This document shows positions 8,717 to 17,170 of a DNA stretch of 64,000 nucleotides, piece by piece. The notes under the pieces are model-generated. The model made no database searches. It was not told where the DNA came from and worked only from the letters and a program-made list of their open reading frames with translations. Made by a program: the position numbers and the translations under genes. This DNA is from CANKBT01 sp038235705 (GTDB lineage Bacteria; Actinomycetota; Actinomycetes; Mycobacteriales; SCTD01). Numbering within the stretch: the stretch's first letter is position 1; the number at the start of each line of letters is the position of its first letter. The DNA lies in the NCBI GenBank assembly GCA_038235705.1, contig JBBSTR010000003.1, positions 16,658 to 80,657 of the forward strand, in the 5' to 3' direction.

Positions 8717-8983
8717 CTAGCGGGCGACCTTCTTGCGGCCGGTGACCGCGTTGTAGACCAGCAGAGCGACGATCGCGCCGATGATGGAGCCGATCAGGCC
8801 GGTGGTCGAGAAGTCGAGGATCTTCGAGTCGGTGAACAGGCTGAAGATGAAGCCACCGACGAACGAACCGACGATCCCGAGGACGATCGTCGCGATGATG
8901 CCCATGGAGTCGTCGCCGGGGACGAGCGCCCGGGCGACGAAGCCGGCGATCAGCCCGACGATCAAAAAGATGATGATGCTCAT
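8717..8983 (-). CDS. GlsB/YeaQ/YmgE family stress-response membrane protein
   Basis: An 88-residue, very hydrophobic protein with three predicted transmembrane segments: residues about 2-20 (IIIFLIVGLIAGFVA), 28-48 (with GIVGSFVGGFIF) and 60-80 (GLIGSIIGAIVALLVY). It ends in a basic tail (GRKKVAR). Length, the GxxVGGF motif and topology match the transglycosylase-associated/GlsB family. Members are often induced by envelope or general stress, but the biochemical role is unclear. It is monocistronic, with a terminator shared with the convergent gene. Confidence 0.88.
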   Translation of the reverse strand: MSIIIFLIVGLIAGFVARALVPGDDSMGIIATIVLGIVGSFVGGFIFSLFTDSKILDFSTTGLIGSIIGAIVALLVYNAVTGRKKVAR

Positions 8984-9070
8984 GTGTGCCTCCTGTCGAC
9001 GGCCCCGGTCGGGGCTCTCTTGGCGGCGGTGTTACCCGGGGTCGCGACACATACGCCTGGTGGACAGGGG

Positions 9071-9298
9071 TTATAGCCCGCCGAAGCCGACCCGGCGCTG
9101 TTCGCTCTCGGCAATCTCGACATAGGCCAGCTTGTCGGCCGGTACGAGCACCCTGCGGCCCTTCTCGTCGGTCAGCGCCAAGACGCCCAGGTCGGCTTTC
9201 AGGGCGTCGGCGACGGCCTTCTCCACCTGCTCGGCGGTTTCCGCGCTCTCCAGCGTGAGCTCACGCGCGGCGTACTGCACGCCGATCTTGACCTCCAC
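9071..9298 (-). CDS. DUF3107 domain protein (TB9.4-like)
   Basis: A 75-residue cytosolic protein with a GTG start. VEVKIGVQYAARELTLES, then GRRVLVPADKLAYVEIA and a terminal RRVGFGGL, reproduce the whole DUF3107 domain typical of actinobacteria. The homologue in M. tuberculosis is encoded next to a TetR regulator as here (from memory, Rv3208A beside Rv3208). Function is unknown. It lies downstream of the TetR gene on the same strand, separated by 102 bases. Confidence 0.88.
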   Translation of the reverse strand: MEVKIGVQYAARELTLESAETAEQVEKAVADALKADLGVLALTDEKGRRVLVPADKLAYVEIAESEQRRVGFGGL

Positions 9299-9400
9299 GG
9301 GTCCTCCAGGTCTCGTTCGTGCACGTCGGTGTCGTACGGGCCCGCCACGCTAGTCGCGGTTGCGGGACCGTAGAAGCGGATCAGCCGTGAGCGCAACCGG

Positions 9401-10075
9401 TCAGGGCTGGAGCGGTGCGCCGGAGATGCCCCGCCAGATCAGCTCCACCATGAGCTCGATCGCGCGCTCCTTGGACAGCTGCCCGGGGTGCGCACCGCCG
9501 TCGCCGGACCGCTTCGCGCTGCTGAGCCACCACCGGGCGCCGACCTCGGCCAGCCCGGTCAGTCCCACCGAGAGCAGGAGTGCCTCCTCCTCGCGGAAGC
9601 CCGTGTCGTGGGCGATGGTCCGGGCGATCGCGTCCACGCACTCCTGCGTCATGCGCTCGACCCGCGCGCGCACGACCGGGTCGCCGGTGAGGTCGCTCTC
9701 GAACACGAGCCGGAAAGCGCCCTCCCGGTCGGACCCGTCGCCGTCGACGAACTCCACGTAGGCCCGGATCGAGGCCTCTACCCGTGAACGGTTGTCGGTG
9801 GTCGAGCCCAGCGCGTCCCGCACCTTGTGGACGAGGTCGTCCGCGTGCTGGTCCAGAAGGGCGAGGTACAGCTCGTGCTTGCCCGGGAAGTGCTGGTAGA
9901 GCACGGGTTTGCTGACCCCGGCCCGGTCGGCGATGTCGTCCATCGCGGCGGCGTGGTAGCCCTGCGCGACGAAGACCTCCTGCGCGGCGCCGAGCAGCTG
10001 CTTGCGCCGCTCGGAGCGGGGGAGGCGGGTGCCGCGGGGGCTCTCGCGCCCCGACGGCTCGGGAAGAGTCCTCAC
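9401..10075 (-). CDS. TetR/AcrR family transcriptional regulator
   Basis: A 224-residue repressor-type protein. The helix-turn-helix (AAQEVFVAQGYHAAAMDDIADRAG, followed by VSKPVLYQHFPGKHELYLAL) lies at about residues 25-70, with a C-terminal all-helical ligand/dimer domain. The GTG at 10075 (VRTLPEPSGRES) has a GGCAGG sequence upstream and is preferred over a longer frame that would run into the neighbouring LigD gene. It sits beside DUF3107 as in the conserved actinobacterial cluster. The ligand and targets are unknown; autoregulation or control of the DUF3107 gene is a reasonable inference. Confidence 0.88.
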   Translation of the reverse strand: MRTLPEPSGRESPRGTRLPRSERRKQLLGAAQEVFVAQGYHAAAMDDIADRAGVSKPVLYQHFPGKHELYLALLDQHADDLVHKVRDALGSTTDNRSRVEASIRAYVEFVDGDGSDREGAFRLVFESDLTGDPVVRARVERMTQECVDAIARTIAHDTGFREEEALLLSVGLTGLAEVGARWWLSSAKRSGDGGAHPGQLSKERAIELMVELIWRGISGAPLQP

Positions 10076-10118
10076 CGGGCGAGCCTGCCACAACGGCCGA
10101 CACGGCCGGCTCGGACGC

Positions 10119-10982
10119 TCAGGCCAGGTCTGCCCAGAGGTCACCGTCGGCGGCGACCCGGGCCAGCACGTCCTCGGTGGTGAAGCGCAGGTCCTGCGCC
10201 GATCGGCAGGCTGCGACCTCGGCCCACGTGACGGGCGTGGACACGGTCGGCAGCGTGCGGGCCCGCAGGCTGTAGACGCTCACCGTCGTCTTCGCCGGAC
10301 TGTTCTGCGACCAGTCCACGAGCACCTTGCCGGGCCGCAGCGCCTTCGTCATCCGGGACACCACCAGGCGTGGCAGGGTCTGCTCGAGGTGCTCGGCCAG
10401 AGCGCGGGCGTACCCGCTGGTGTCCGCGGTCGGGGCGCGGGCGCCGAGCTGCAGGCCCTTGCTCCCCGACGTCTTCGCGTACGCGGTGACGCCCTGGGTG
10501 TCCAGCAGCTCGCGCAACGCCAGGGCGACCTCGCAGCACTGCACGACATCGGCCGGCTCGCCCGGGTCGAGGTCGAGCACGAGCAGGTCGCTCTCGTGCG
10601 CGCCGCCGCGTGGGCCGACCCGCCACTGCGGGGTGTGCAGCTCGAGCCCGGCGAGCTGGGCGGTCCAGACCAGGCCCGGCAGGTCCTCGACCACCCGGTA
10701 GTCGATCGTGTCGCGACCCTTGGTCGACCCGGGAGCGGGCAGGCGCACCGTACGCACCCAGGAAGGGGTGTGCGAGGGCGCGTTCTTCTCGAAGAAGCTC
10801 GGGCCCTCGACGCCGTCCGGGTAGCGCTTGACGGTCAACGGCCGGCCCGCCAGGTGCGGCAGCAGGACCGGGGCGACCCGGCTGTAGTAGTCGATCACCT
10901 GGCCCTTGGTGAACCCGCCCGGGTAGAGCGGCTTCTCGAGGTTGGTGAGGCTGAGCTCTCGCCCGTCGACGGTGACGGTCAC
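10119..10982 (-). CDS. ligD: NHEJ polymerase/primase (LigD PolDom type)
   Basis: A 287-residue stand-alone LigD polymerase domain. It contains the TNLEKPLYP opening, the FFEKNAP block, the catalytic metal-binding LLVLDLDPG (Asp-x-Asp), the SGSKGLQL substrate loop and the late DWSQN motif of archaeo-eukaryotic-primase-like NHEJ polymerases. These fill gaps and add ribonucleotides at broken DNA ends. GTG starts at 10982 and 10985 are both possible; the former gives a GTGA overlap with the ligase gene. It is separate from the ligase rather than fused, and no phosphoesterase domain is present here. It is co-transcribed with the ligase and divergent from ku. Confidence 0.88.
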   Translation of the reverse strand: MTVTVDGRELSLTNLEKPLYPGGFTKGQVIDYYSRVAPVLLPHLAGRPLTVKRYPDGVEGPSFFEKNAPSHTPSWVRTVRLPAPGSTKGRDTIDYRVVEDLPGLVWTAQLAGLELHTPQWRVGPRGGAHESDLLVLDLDPGEPADVVQCCEVALALRELLDTQGVTAYAKTSGSKGLQLGARAPTADTSGYARALAEHLEQTLPRLVVSRMTKALRPGKVLVDWSQNSPAKTTVSVYSLRARTLPTVSTPVTWAEVAACRSAQDLRFTTEDVLARVAADGDLWADLA

Positions 10983-11911
10983 CACGAGCGCACCGCCTGC
11001 TCGGGCGTGACGTCGTCCCGGAGCCCCTTGAACGCGGGGTGCCGCAGCCGACCGTCCCGGGTGACGGCCGAGTGCTCGACGTCGGCGACCAGCCGCGGCT
11101 GCACCCAGTGGGTCACGCTCAGGAGGTCGTGCGGGACGGCGCAGACCGGCTCGTCGGTGGCGAGCGGTGCGAGCAGCGCCGCGACCCGCTGTCGCGAGCG
11201 GTCGGTGAAGCCGGTGCCGACGTGGCCGCAGTAGCGGAGCCCGTCCGGACCGTTCACGGCCAGCACCAACGAGCCGAGGCGGGAGGACCGGCCCGCGTCG
11301 CCGCCCTTCCACCCGACCACGACGCAGCTCTGTCGCCGTACGTGCTTGACCTTGACCCAGCAGTCGCTCCGGGCGCCCGGAACGTAGCTGCTGTCACGGC
11401 GTTTGGCGACCACGCCCTCGAGCCCCTGCTCGGCCGTGCTCGCGAGCAGCGCAGCCCCCTCACCGAAGGCGGGTGGCACCTGGGCACCCACCAGGGCGAG
11501 CTGTGGCAGCAACGACCTCCGGTCGTCGTAGGACAGACCGAGGGTGGAGCGGTCGGCGGCGTGCAGCACGTCGAAGACGACGAGCGCAACCGGCGTCCGC
11601 GCGAGCAGCGCCGGGTCGGGGCGTGACACGTGCATCCGCTCCTGCAGGCGACCGAAGTCGGGACGTCCCGACTCGTCGAAGGCCACCACCTCGCCGTCCA
11701 GCAGAACCGGCACGTCCGCGCGCACGCGCGACAGCTCCGGATAGACGGAAGTGATGACGTTCCCTGTGCGCGAGCGGACGTGCACGCCGTCGCCGTCGAC
11801 CGCGACCATCGCACGGATGCCGTCCCACTTCAGCTCGTAGGACCACCGCCCGTCCTCCGGCGGCAGCGGCCCCGGGGTGGCGAGCATGGGCGACAGCGAC
11901 AGGGGAAGCAC
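10979..11911 (-). CDS. ATP-dependent DNA ligase (LigD ligase-domain type)
   Basis: A 310-residue ATP-dependent ligase. Motif I is YELKWDGIRA, with the nucleotidyl-accepting Lys. It also has a SRTGN motif (Ia/III region), LLDGEVVAFD, GLEGVVAKRRDSSY (IV) and SDCWVKVKH (V), followed by an OB-fold domain (VVVGWKGGDAG, HVGTGFTD). The size fits the catalytic core of LigD or LigC-type enzymes. The GTG at 11911 has AGGA seven bases upstream. It is coupled to the downstream polymerase gene and divergent from ku across a 67-bp spacer, making a compact non-homologous end-joining module. No nuclease domain is fused. Confidence 0.9.
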   Translation of the reverse strand: MLPLSLSPMLATPGPLPPEDGRWSYELKWDGIRAMVAVDGDGVHVRSRTGNVITSVYPELSRVRADVPVLLDGEVVAFDESGRPDFGRLQERMHVSRPDPALLARTPVALVVFDVLHAADRSTLGLSYDDRRSLLPQLALVGAQVPPAFGEGAALLASTAEQGLEGVVAKRRDSSYVPGARSDCWVKVKHVRRQSCVVVGWKGGDAGRSSRLGSLVLAVNGPDGLRYCGHVGTGFTDRSRQRVAALLAPLATDEPVCAVPHDLLSVTHWVQPRLVADVEHSAVTRDGRLRHPAFKGLRDDVTPEQAVRSW

Positions 11912-11922
11912 GCAGTGGTCCT

Positions 11923-11957
11923 ACCCCTGCGGGGCCGGAGGCCCCATGATCAGGGGT
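11923..11957. promoter_or_regulatory. Nested palindrome between ku and ligD
   Basis: ACCCCTG (11923-11929) and CAGGGGT (11951-11957) form the outer arms, and GGGGCC-GGA-GGCCCC (11931-11945) forms an inner palindrome. The element lies midway between the divergent starts at 11911 and 11979. It could be an operator that co-regulates both transcripts or an RNA hairpin in the ku leader. No known binding protein is recognised. Confidence 0.55.
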
Positions 11958-11978
11958 CACGAGGAGAAGAGGTGCAGG

Positions 11979-12974
11979 GTGCGGTCGATCTGGAAGGGCG
12001 CGATCAGCTTCGGGCTGGTCAGCATCCCCGTGAAGCTCTACAGCGCGACCGAGACCAAGGACGTCTCCTTCCACCAGGTGCGGCGCAGTGACGCCTCCCG
12101 GATCAAGTACAAGCGGGTGGCCGCGGCCGACGGGCAGGAGGTGGCGTACGGCGAGATCGCCAAGGGCTACGAGCTGCCGAGCGGCGAGACCGTGGTGCTG
12201 ACCGACGAGGACTTCAAGGACCTGCCCTTGACGACCAGCCGGGCGATCGACGTGCTGCAGTTCGTGCCGCTCGAGCAGGTCGACCCGATCTTCTTCGAGA
12301 AGAGTTATTACCTCGAGCCGGACAAGAGCGGGACCAAGCCGTACGTGCTGCTGCGCGACGCGCTCGAACGCTCCGGGAAGGTGGCGCTGGTGAAGGTCGC
12401 GCTGCGCAACCGGGAGTCGCTCGCCACGCTCCGGGTGCGGGACGGGGTGTTCGTGCTGGAGACGATGCTGTGGCCGGACGAGGTGCGCACCCCGACGTTC
12501 GACTTCCTCGGTGAGGAGGTCGAGACGCGCAGCCAGGAGCTGGCGATGGCCGGCTCGCTCATCGAGACCTTGTCCGGCGACTTCGACCCGAGCCTCTACA
12601 AGGACACCTACCGGGAGGCGCTGCAGCAGGTGATCGAGGCCAAGATCGAGGGCCGGGAGGTCACGGCGGCGCCGGACAGCCAACCCAGCTCGGGGACGGT
12701 GCTCGACCTGATGGCTGCGCTGCGGGCCAGCGTGGACGCGGCCAAGGCGAAGAGCGCGCCCGGCGGAGAGAGCACGGACGGGGCCGGGCAGACCCCCCGG
12801 AACGGGCCGGCAGCCGCCACGCCGGTGAAGAAGGCGCCACCCAAGAAGACGGCGCCGAGGACGGCGACACCGAAGAAGACGACGACCAAGCCGGCCGCGA
12901 CGAAGACGGCGACGAAAAGGGTTGCAGGCGAGGGGACACCGGCGAAGAAGACCTCGACCCGCAAGACTGCGTGA
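11979..12974 (+). CDS. ku: DNA end-binding protein Ku
   Basis: A 331-residue bacterial Ku. The GTG at 11979 begins the conserved VRSIWKGAISFGLVSIPVKL, after a GAGGAGAAGAGG purine-rich site. The beta-barrel core (about 1-250) includes YKRVAAADGQEV, VLTDEDF, FEKSYYLEP and LRNRESLATLRVR. The homodimer threads onto broken DNA ends and recruits LigD. After about residue 255 the protein has a Lys/Ala/Thr/Pro-rich, histone-H1-like tail (KKAPPKKTAPRT and similar), which in other species increases DNA binding and ligation stimulation. It is divergent from the ligase and polymerase genes. Confidence 0.95.
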   Translation: MRSIWKGAISFGLVSIPVKLYSATETKDVSFHQVRRSDASRIKYKRVAAADGQEVAYGEIAKGYELPSGETVVLTDEDFKDLPLTTSRAIDVLQFVPLEQVDPIFFEKSYYLEPDKSGTKPYVLLRDALERSGKVALVKVALRNRESLATLRVRDGVFVLETMLWPDEVRTPTFDFLGEEVETRSQELAMAGSLIETLSGDFDPSLYKDTYREALQQVIEAKIEGREVTAAPDSQPSSGTVLDLMAALRASVDAAKAKSAPGGESTDGAGQTPRNGPAAATPVKKAPPKKTAPRTATPKKTTTKPAATKTATKRVAGEGTPAKKTSTRKTA

Positions 12975-13012
12975 GAGGGACAGCGACGCTGCTGGCGTCG
13001 ATCATCCCCCGG

Positions 13013-13018
13013 TAAGGT
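13013..13018 (+). promoter_or_regulatory. Candidate -10 element (TAAGGT) for a leaderless transcript
   Basis: TAAGGT lies six bases upstream of the GTG at 13025, and no ribosome-binding site is visible. This matches the TANNNT -10 spacing of actinobacterial leaderless mRNAs. Confidence 0.4.
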
Positions 13019-13024
13019 GCGCCC

Positions 13025-15604
13025 GTGCCGCTGGAGCCGCCCGAGCCGACCCGAGGCGACGGGCTGCCCGGTGGAGCCGCCCGCCTGAGCGCGGTGCGAC
13101 GGATCGTCGACGCGGTCGACCACGCCGCAGCGCTGGACCGGCTCACCCGGCTTGCGGCGCGCCTGCTCGCCGCGCCGCACGCACAGGTGTTGCTGCTGGG
13201 TGACGAGCAGGTGGTCGCCAGCCAGTTCGGTGAGGACACGGCGGCGGCCGCCGGCGAGGCGGTGGACGCCCTCTGTGCCCGCACGGTCCTGCTCGGTGAG
13301 CCGGTCGCGGTCCTGGACGTCGCCGCCGACGTCGGGCTGGGCTACCTGCCGCCGGACCTGCTCGGCCGGGTGGGCGCGTTCCTGGGTGCACCGCTGGTCG
13401 ACCACGACGGTCTCGTGCTCGGGTGCCTGTGCGTGTTCACCCCCCGGCCGCGCGCCTTCGACCCGCAGGACGTGGTCGTGCTCGCCGAGATGGCCGAGTC
13501 GATCGTCGACGAGCTCGAGCTGCGCGCCCTGACCGGGGAGTCCGGCGCGACCGCGGCGCGCCTGGGGCTCGCGCTCTCGGCCGCGGCGATGGGCTCCTTC
13601 GACCTGGACCTCGACCGGCTGCGGCTCGTGCTCGACGACCGGCTGGCCCTGCTCGTCGGCCTCGCCGCGAACGAGCCCACCGGGCTGGCCGCCATGGCGA
13701 CGGTGGTGCACCCGGAGGACCGGGCCCGGTTGATCCATGCCGTCGCGGCGTCGCGCACGCGCGCGGAGGAGCTCGCCGCGGAGTTCCGGCTGGTCCGGGC
13801 GGACGGATCCACCCGGTGGTGCGAGGCGCGCGGGAGGGTGCTGCCGCGGCGGAAGGGCCGCGGGCACCTGGTCGGGGTCGCGTACGACAGCACCGACGCC
13901 CGCGAGGCCCGGGACTCCTTGGACCGGGTGCTGGAGACGACCGACGACGGTCTGTACCGGCTCGACGCCGCCTTGCGGTTCACCTACGTCAACCGGGCGG
14001 CCGAGCGCATCCTCGGACGAAGCCGCACCGACCTGCTCGGGGTCGAGCTGCGGAGCGCCCTTCCCCACGGCGTCGGCTCGTCGTTCGCGGAGGCCGTGGA
14101 CCGGTGCACGACCTCCGGTGAGCGGGTGGTGATCGATGCCTGGTCGCCGGCGGAAGACGCCTGGTACGACCTTGCGGCGTGGCCCGGCCCGGACGGCGTC
14201 TCGGTGAGCCTGCGGGACATCACGGCGCGCAAGCGGGCCGAGGGCGAGCGCGAGCAGGCGGTCGTCGAACGCGCCCGTGCCTACGCCGTCGCGGAGGCGG
14301 CCAACAGCCGGTTGGCGCTGCTCGCCTCCGCATCCACCCGGCTGGCCGAGAGCCTCGAGCCGCGGCAGGTGCTCGACCGGCTGGCCGAGGTGGTCCTGCC
14401 CGAGCTGGGTCGGTGGCTTGTGGTGACCCTCACGGCCGAGATCGCTGCTCAGGTGAACCGCACGGAGCTGTCGGGTGATCCGGACGCCCTGGTGGCGGTG
14501 CACGTCGCGCACGCCGACCCCAGCCGCCGCGAGCTGCTGGTCGCCATGGCTCAGGGGCTGTCGATGCACCGGACGGACCACTACGGTCCGGGCCGCGTGA
14601 TCACGTCCGGACGTCCCGAGTGGGCGCCTGCCGTGGCGGGCTCCGCGCTCCGAGGACTGCTCGGTGACCACAGTCCTCAGGGGCTTCTCGACGACGCCCG
14701 GCTGACCGCGGCGCTCACGGTCCCGCTCGCCAACCACGGCCGGGTCCTCGGGGCGTTGACGGTCGCCGAGCCGGCGGGGGAGGTGATCGACCGCAGCCTG
14801 CTCCTGGACCTCGCGGGACGGGCCGCGGGCGCGCTGGACAACGCGCTGCTCTACGGCCGGGAGCGCCGGGGTGGCGTGACGCTGCAGCGCAGCCTGCTGC
14901 CACGGGAGCTGCCGAGACTGCCCGGGGTCACGACCGCCGCGCGCTACCTGCCCGGGGCGTCCGGCGCCTTCGTCGGGGGCGACTGGTTTCAGGGCGTTCT
15001 GGTCGAGGGCCGGGTCGTGCTCGCGATGGGGGACGTCATGGGCCACGGCCTGCGCAGCGCCGCGCGGATGGGCCAGCTGCGCGCCATCGTCGCGACGCTG
15101 GCCCTGGAGGGTCACCGTCCCGCCCGGCTCCTGACCCGGCTCGCTGCCAACGTGGACGTGCTGCTGGACCTGGAGCTGGCGACGCTCCTGGTCGCGGACT
15201 ACGACCCGTCGGCAGGGATGCTCACGGTCGCCTCCGCGGGGCACCCTCCGGTGCTGCACGTCCCGTTTCACGGGGCGCCGCGCTTTCTGGACGACGAGCC
15301 GGGCCCCCCGCTCGGGAGCATCCCCTATCGCTACGTCGAGCACGAGGTCGCCGTACACCCGGGCGACACGCTCGTGCTCTACACCGACGGACTCGTGGAG
15401 CAGCGGGACGTCTCGCTCGACGCCGGTCTGGAACGACTGCGCTCCTGCTTCGAGAGGGTCGGCCTGCCCCCCGAACAGCTCTGCGACCACGTCCTGTCCG
15501 CGACGGGTCACGCCGAGGGTGGGGACGACGACATCGCGCTGCTCGTCGTCGGCCTCGACCGACCCGGACCAGGGCCGGACGTCGGCTCGTCGCGGACGAG
15601 GTGA
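13025..15604 (+). CDS. PAS/GAF-containing PP2C-type (SpoIIE/RsbU) serine phosphatase
   Basis: An 859-residue soluble regulator. Domains in order are an N-terminal GAF (about 20-170), two PAS domains (about 180-290 and 300-410, the latter with the RDITARKRAEGEREQ exit helix), a second GAF (about 430-610) and a C-terminal PP2C/SpoIIE phosphatase (about 625-850). The phosphatase shows FVGGDWF, MGDVMGHGLRSAA, SAGHPP, LYTDGLVEQR and a GGDDDIALLVV end. Such enzymes dephosphorylate anti-anti-sigma factors in partner-switching pathways. The RsbW-like ATPase at 18359 is a possible but unproven partner. The residue after GGDWF is Gln, where homologues commonly have Asp. Confidence 0.88.
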   Translation: MPLEPPEPTRGDGLPGGAARLSAVRRIVDAVDHAAALDRLTRLAARLLAAPHAQVLLLGDEQVVASQFGEDTAAAAGEAVDALCARTVLLGEPVAVLDVAADVGLGYLPPDLLGRVGAFLGAPLVDHDGLVLGCLCVFTPRPRAFDPQDVVVLAEMAESIVDELELRALTGESGATAARLGLALSAAAMGSFDLDLDRLRLVLDDRLALLVGLAANEPTGLAAMATVVHPEDRARLIHAVAASRTRAEELAAEFRLVRADGSTRWCEARGRVLPRRKGRGHLVGVAYDSTDAREARDSLDRVLETTDDGLYRLDAALRFTYVNRAAERILGRSRTDLLGVELRSALPHGVGSSFAEAVDRCTTSGERVVIDAWSPAEDAWYDLAAWPGPDGVSVSLRDITARKRAEGEREQAVVERARAYAVAEAANSRLALLASASTRLAESLEPRQVLDRLAEVVLPELGRWLVVTLTAEIAAQVNRTELSGDPDALVAVHVAHADPSRRELLVAMAQGLSMHRTDHYGPGRVITSGRPEWAPAVAGSALRGLLGDHSPQGLLDDARLTAALTVPLANHGRVLGALTVAEPAGEVIDRSLLLDLAGRAAGALDNALLYGRERRGGVTLQRSLLPRELPRLPGVTTAARYLPGASGAFVGGDWFQGVLVEGRVVLAMGDVMGHGLRSAARMGQLRAIVATLALEGHRPARLLTRLAANVDVLLDLELATLLVADYDPSAGMLTVASAGHPPVLHVPFHGAPRFLDDEPGPPLGSIPYRYVEHEVAVHPGDTLVLYTDGLVEQRDVSLDAGLERLRSCFERVGLPPEQLCDHVLSATGHAEGGDDDIALLVVGLDRPGPGPDVGSSRTR

Positions 15605-15699
15605 CGGGCCGACCGGTCTCGGGCAGGAAGTGACAGACTCGCGGGCGGCCCGGCCCGTCACCGCAGGACCGACGCGACCACGACCCGGAGGATGTATCA

Positions 15700-16695
15700 G
15701 TGGAAGAGCAGACGCGCAGCCCCGTCAGCACCGGGAGCGGGGCAGTCTCCGAGCGGATGCAGGCTCTGCTGTCCCGGGCCGCAGAGGATCAGCTCGCGGA
15801 GCAGCGTGCCGTGTCCGCGTCGCTGAACGACCTGCGCAACCAGGTCGTGGAGGTCGCTGAGGCGGTGCGCGCCGGCGACTCGGCGGGAACGGTCGAGCAG
15901 CTGCGCGTCGAGCTGGCCGGCAACGCCTCGGAGGTCCGGCGGACGTACGCCCAGCTGAGCGAGCGGCTCGACACCCTGGCGCAGAGGGTCGACGAGGTGG
16001 CCACCTCGGTGGCTCAGGGCGAGCGACGGATCCTGGCGCACGTCGACGAGGCCGTGCTGGCGCTCGCGGAGGCGCTGCTGCGTCGGCGTCGCCCGGGGCG
16101 TCCCGAGCCGGCGACGACGCCCGCCCCTGGAGCCGCCTCGGCGGAGCACTTCGCGGAGCCGGGCGGTCACGAGACCGTCTCCGTCCTCGCCAGGACGCTG
16201 CAGGGGAGCGGGTTGGGCACCGACGTCCTCGACATCGACGAGCTCGACCGGTCGATCGCCGCCGCAGAGGCAGAGGAGGCTGGTGACAGGCCGGGGACCG
16301 AGGACGGGGACGTCGCGCCGCAGGTGTACGACAACGACGCCGACGCCGAGGTGCCGACCGACGCCCCGGCGGGGTCCTCCGAGCTGTCGGACGGTCCGGG
16401 GCAGACCGACGAGGGCGCGGTCGATCACCCGGAGCAGATCGACCGGGCCGGCGACTCCACGGGGCAACCGGGTGCTGACGACCAGGAGCAGGCCGCCGAG
16501 CCTGACGAGCCGCTAGGGCCCGCACCGGCTGTCAGCTCTGGCAGCAGAACCGGGGTCACCGGCGGCCACGCTCCACGCCGCGCCCGGAGCGCGGTCCCTC
16601 CGCTGCCGCCGGTGATGCCGGGCAGCGAGCAAGGGCACGACAGCGAAGAGGACGAGGACAGCCGTCGTCGTCCCTGGTGGCGTCCGGGCGGCTGA
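15700..16695 (+). CDS. Hypothetical coiled-coil protein with acidic low-complexity tail
   Basis: A 331-residue protein with a GTG start and a strong GGAGG site ten bases upstream. Residues about 20-125 are helical with heptad character (LSRAAEDQLAEQRAV..., VRRTYAQLSERLDTLAQRVDEV) and should form a coiled coil. A basic LLRRRRPGRP patch follows, then about 200 residues of acidic, Pro/Gly-rich disordered sequence ending in a basic RRRPWWRPGG tail. There is no signal peptide or membrane segment. I recognise no family. A hairpin terminator follows. Confidence 0.7.
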   Translation: MEEQTRSPVSTGSGAVSERMQALLSRAAEDQLAEQRAVSASLNDLRNQVVEVAEAVRAGDSAGTVEQLRVELAGNASEVRRTYAQLSERLDTLAQRVDEVATSVAQGERRILAHVDEAVLALAEALLRRRRPGRPEPATTPAPGAASAEHFAEPGGHETVSVLARTLQGSGLGTDVLDIDELDRSIAAAEAEEAGDRPGTEDGDVAPQVYDNDADAEVPTDAPAGSSELSDGPGQTDEGAVDHPEQIDRAGDSTGQPGADDQEQAAEPDEPLGPAPAVSSGSRTGVTGGHAPRRARSAVPPLPPVMPGSEQGHDSEEDEDSRRRPWWRPGG

Positions 16696-16717
16696 GCCGC
16701 CTCTGGGTGCACACGAA

Positions 16718-16745
16718 AAAGGCCGGTCCGCACGGACCGGCCTTC
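16718..16745. terminator. Bidirectional intrinsic terminator
   Basis: AAGGCCGGTCCG-CA-CGGACCGGCCTT is a near-perfect 12-bp stem preceded by an A-run and followed by TTCTTCGT. It lies between the convergent coiled-coil and csbD genes, so it can stop transcription in both directions. Confidence 0.85.
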
Positions 16746-16772
16746 TTCGTGCTCGTCGTGCTGGTGTCAGAC

Positions 16773-16943
16773 CTACTTGAAGACGTCCTTGACGTTCTCG
16801 CCGGCCTGCTTGATGTTGCCGCTGGCCTGGTCGCCCTTGCCCTCGGCCTTCATGTCGTCGTTGCCCGTCGCGTCGCCGAACGTCTCCTTGGCCTTACCGC
16901 CGAGCTCCTCGGCCTTGTTCTTGATCTTGTCGATGCCGCTCAT
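16773..16943 (-). CDS. CsbD family general-stress protein
   Basis: A 56-residue hydrophilic protein, the usual size for CsbD-like proteins. DKIKNKAEELGGKAKETFGD and KAEGKGDQASGNIKQAGE are the two internal CsbD-type helical repeats. Members are strongly induced under sigma-B or general stress but have no known enzymatic role. The ATG at 16943 is followed by MSGIDKIKN. It is monocistronic. Confidence 0.9.
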   Translation of the reverse strand: MSGIDKIKNKAEELGGKAKETFGDATGNDDMKAEGKGDQASGNIKQAGENVKDVFK

Positions 16944-17170
16944 GACGTCTCCTCGTCGTTGGTTGCTTCTCGACCTCTTGCCCCGTCGTGGCCTGACGAC
17001 ACCGTGCCGTGACGGACAGCACCGGCCCGACTGATCGGCTGGCAGACCTGGCTGCTCGGTCACGGGGCCGGCACCTGCCCCCGCAGTCGTGGCGGTTCCT
17101 CCGGAACGAGGGACCAGCGGCCCCTCGTACAACCTTGGAACTGTCAAACCGACACGAGGAGAGAACTGAC

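Noticed and set aside
12608..15661. Long open frame on the minus strand (over 1000 codons)
   Set aside because: It is antisense to ku and the well-supported PAS/GAF/PP2C gene. Its composition (Arg/Gly/Pro/His/Asp) is that of a GC-rich shadow frame, and it has no domain motif.
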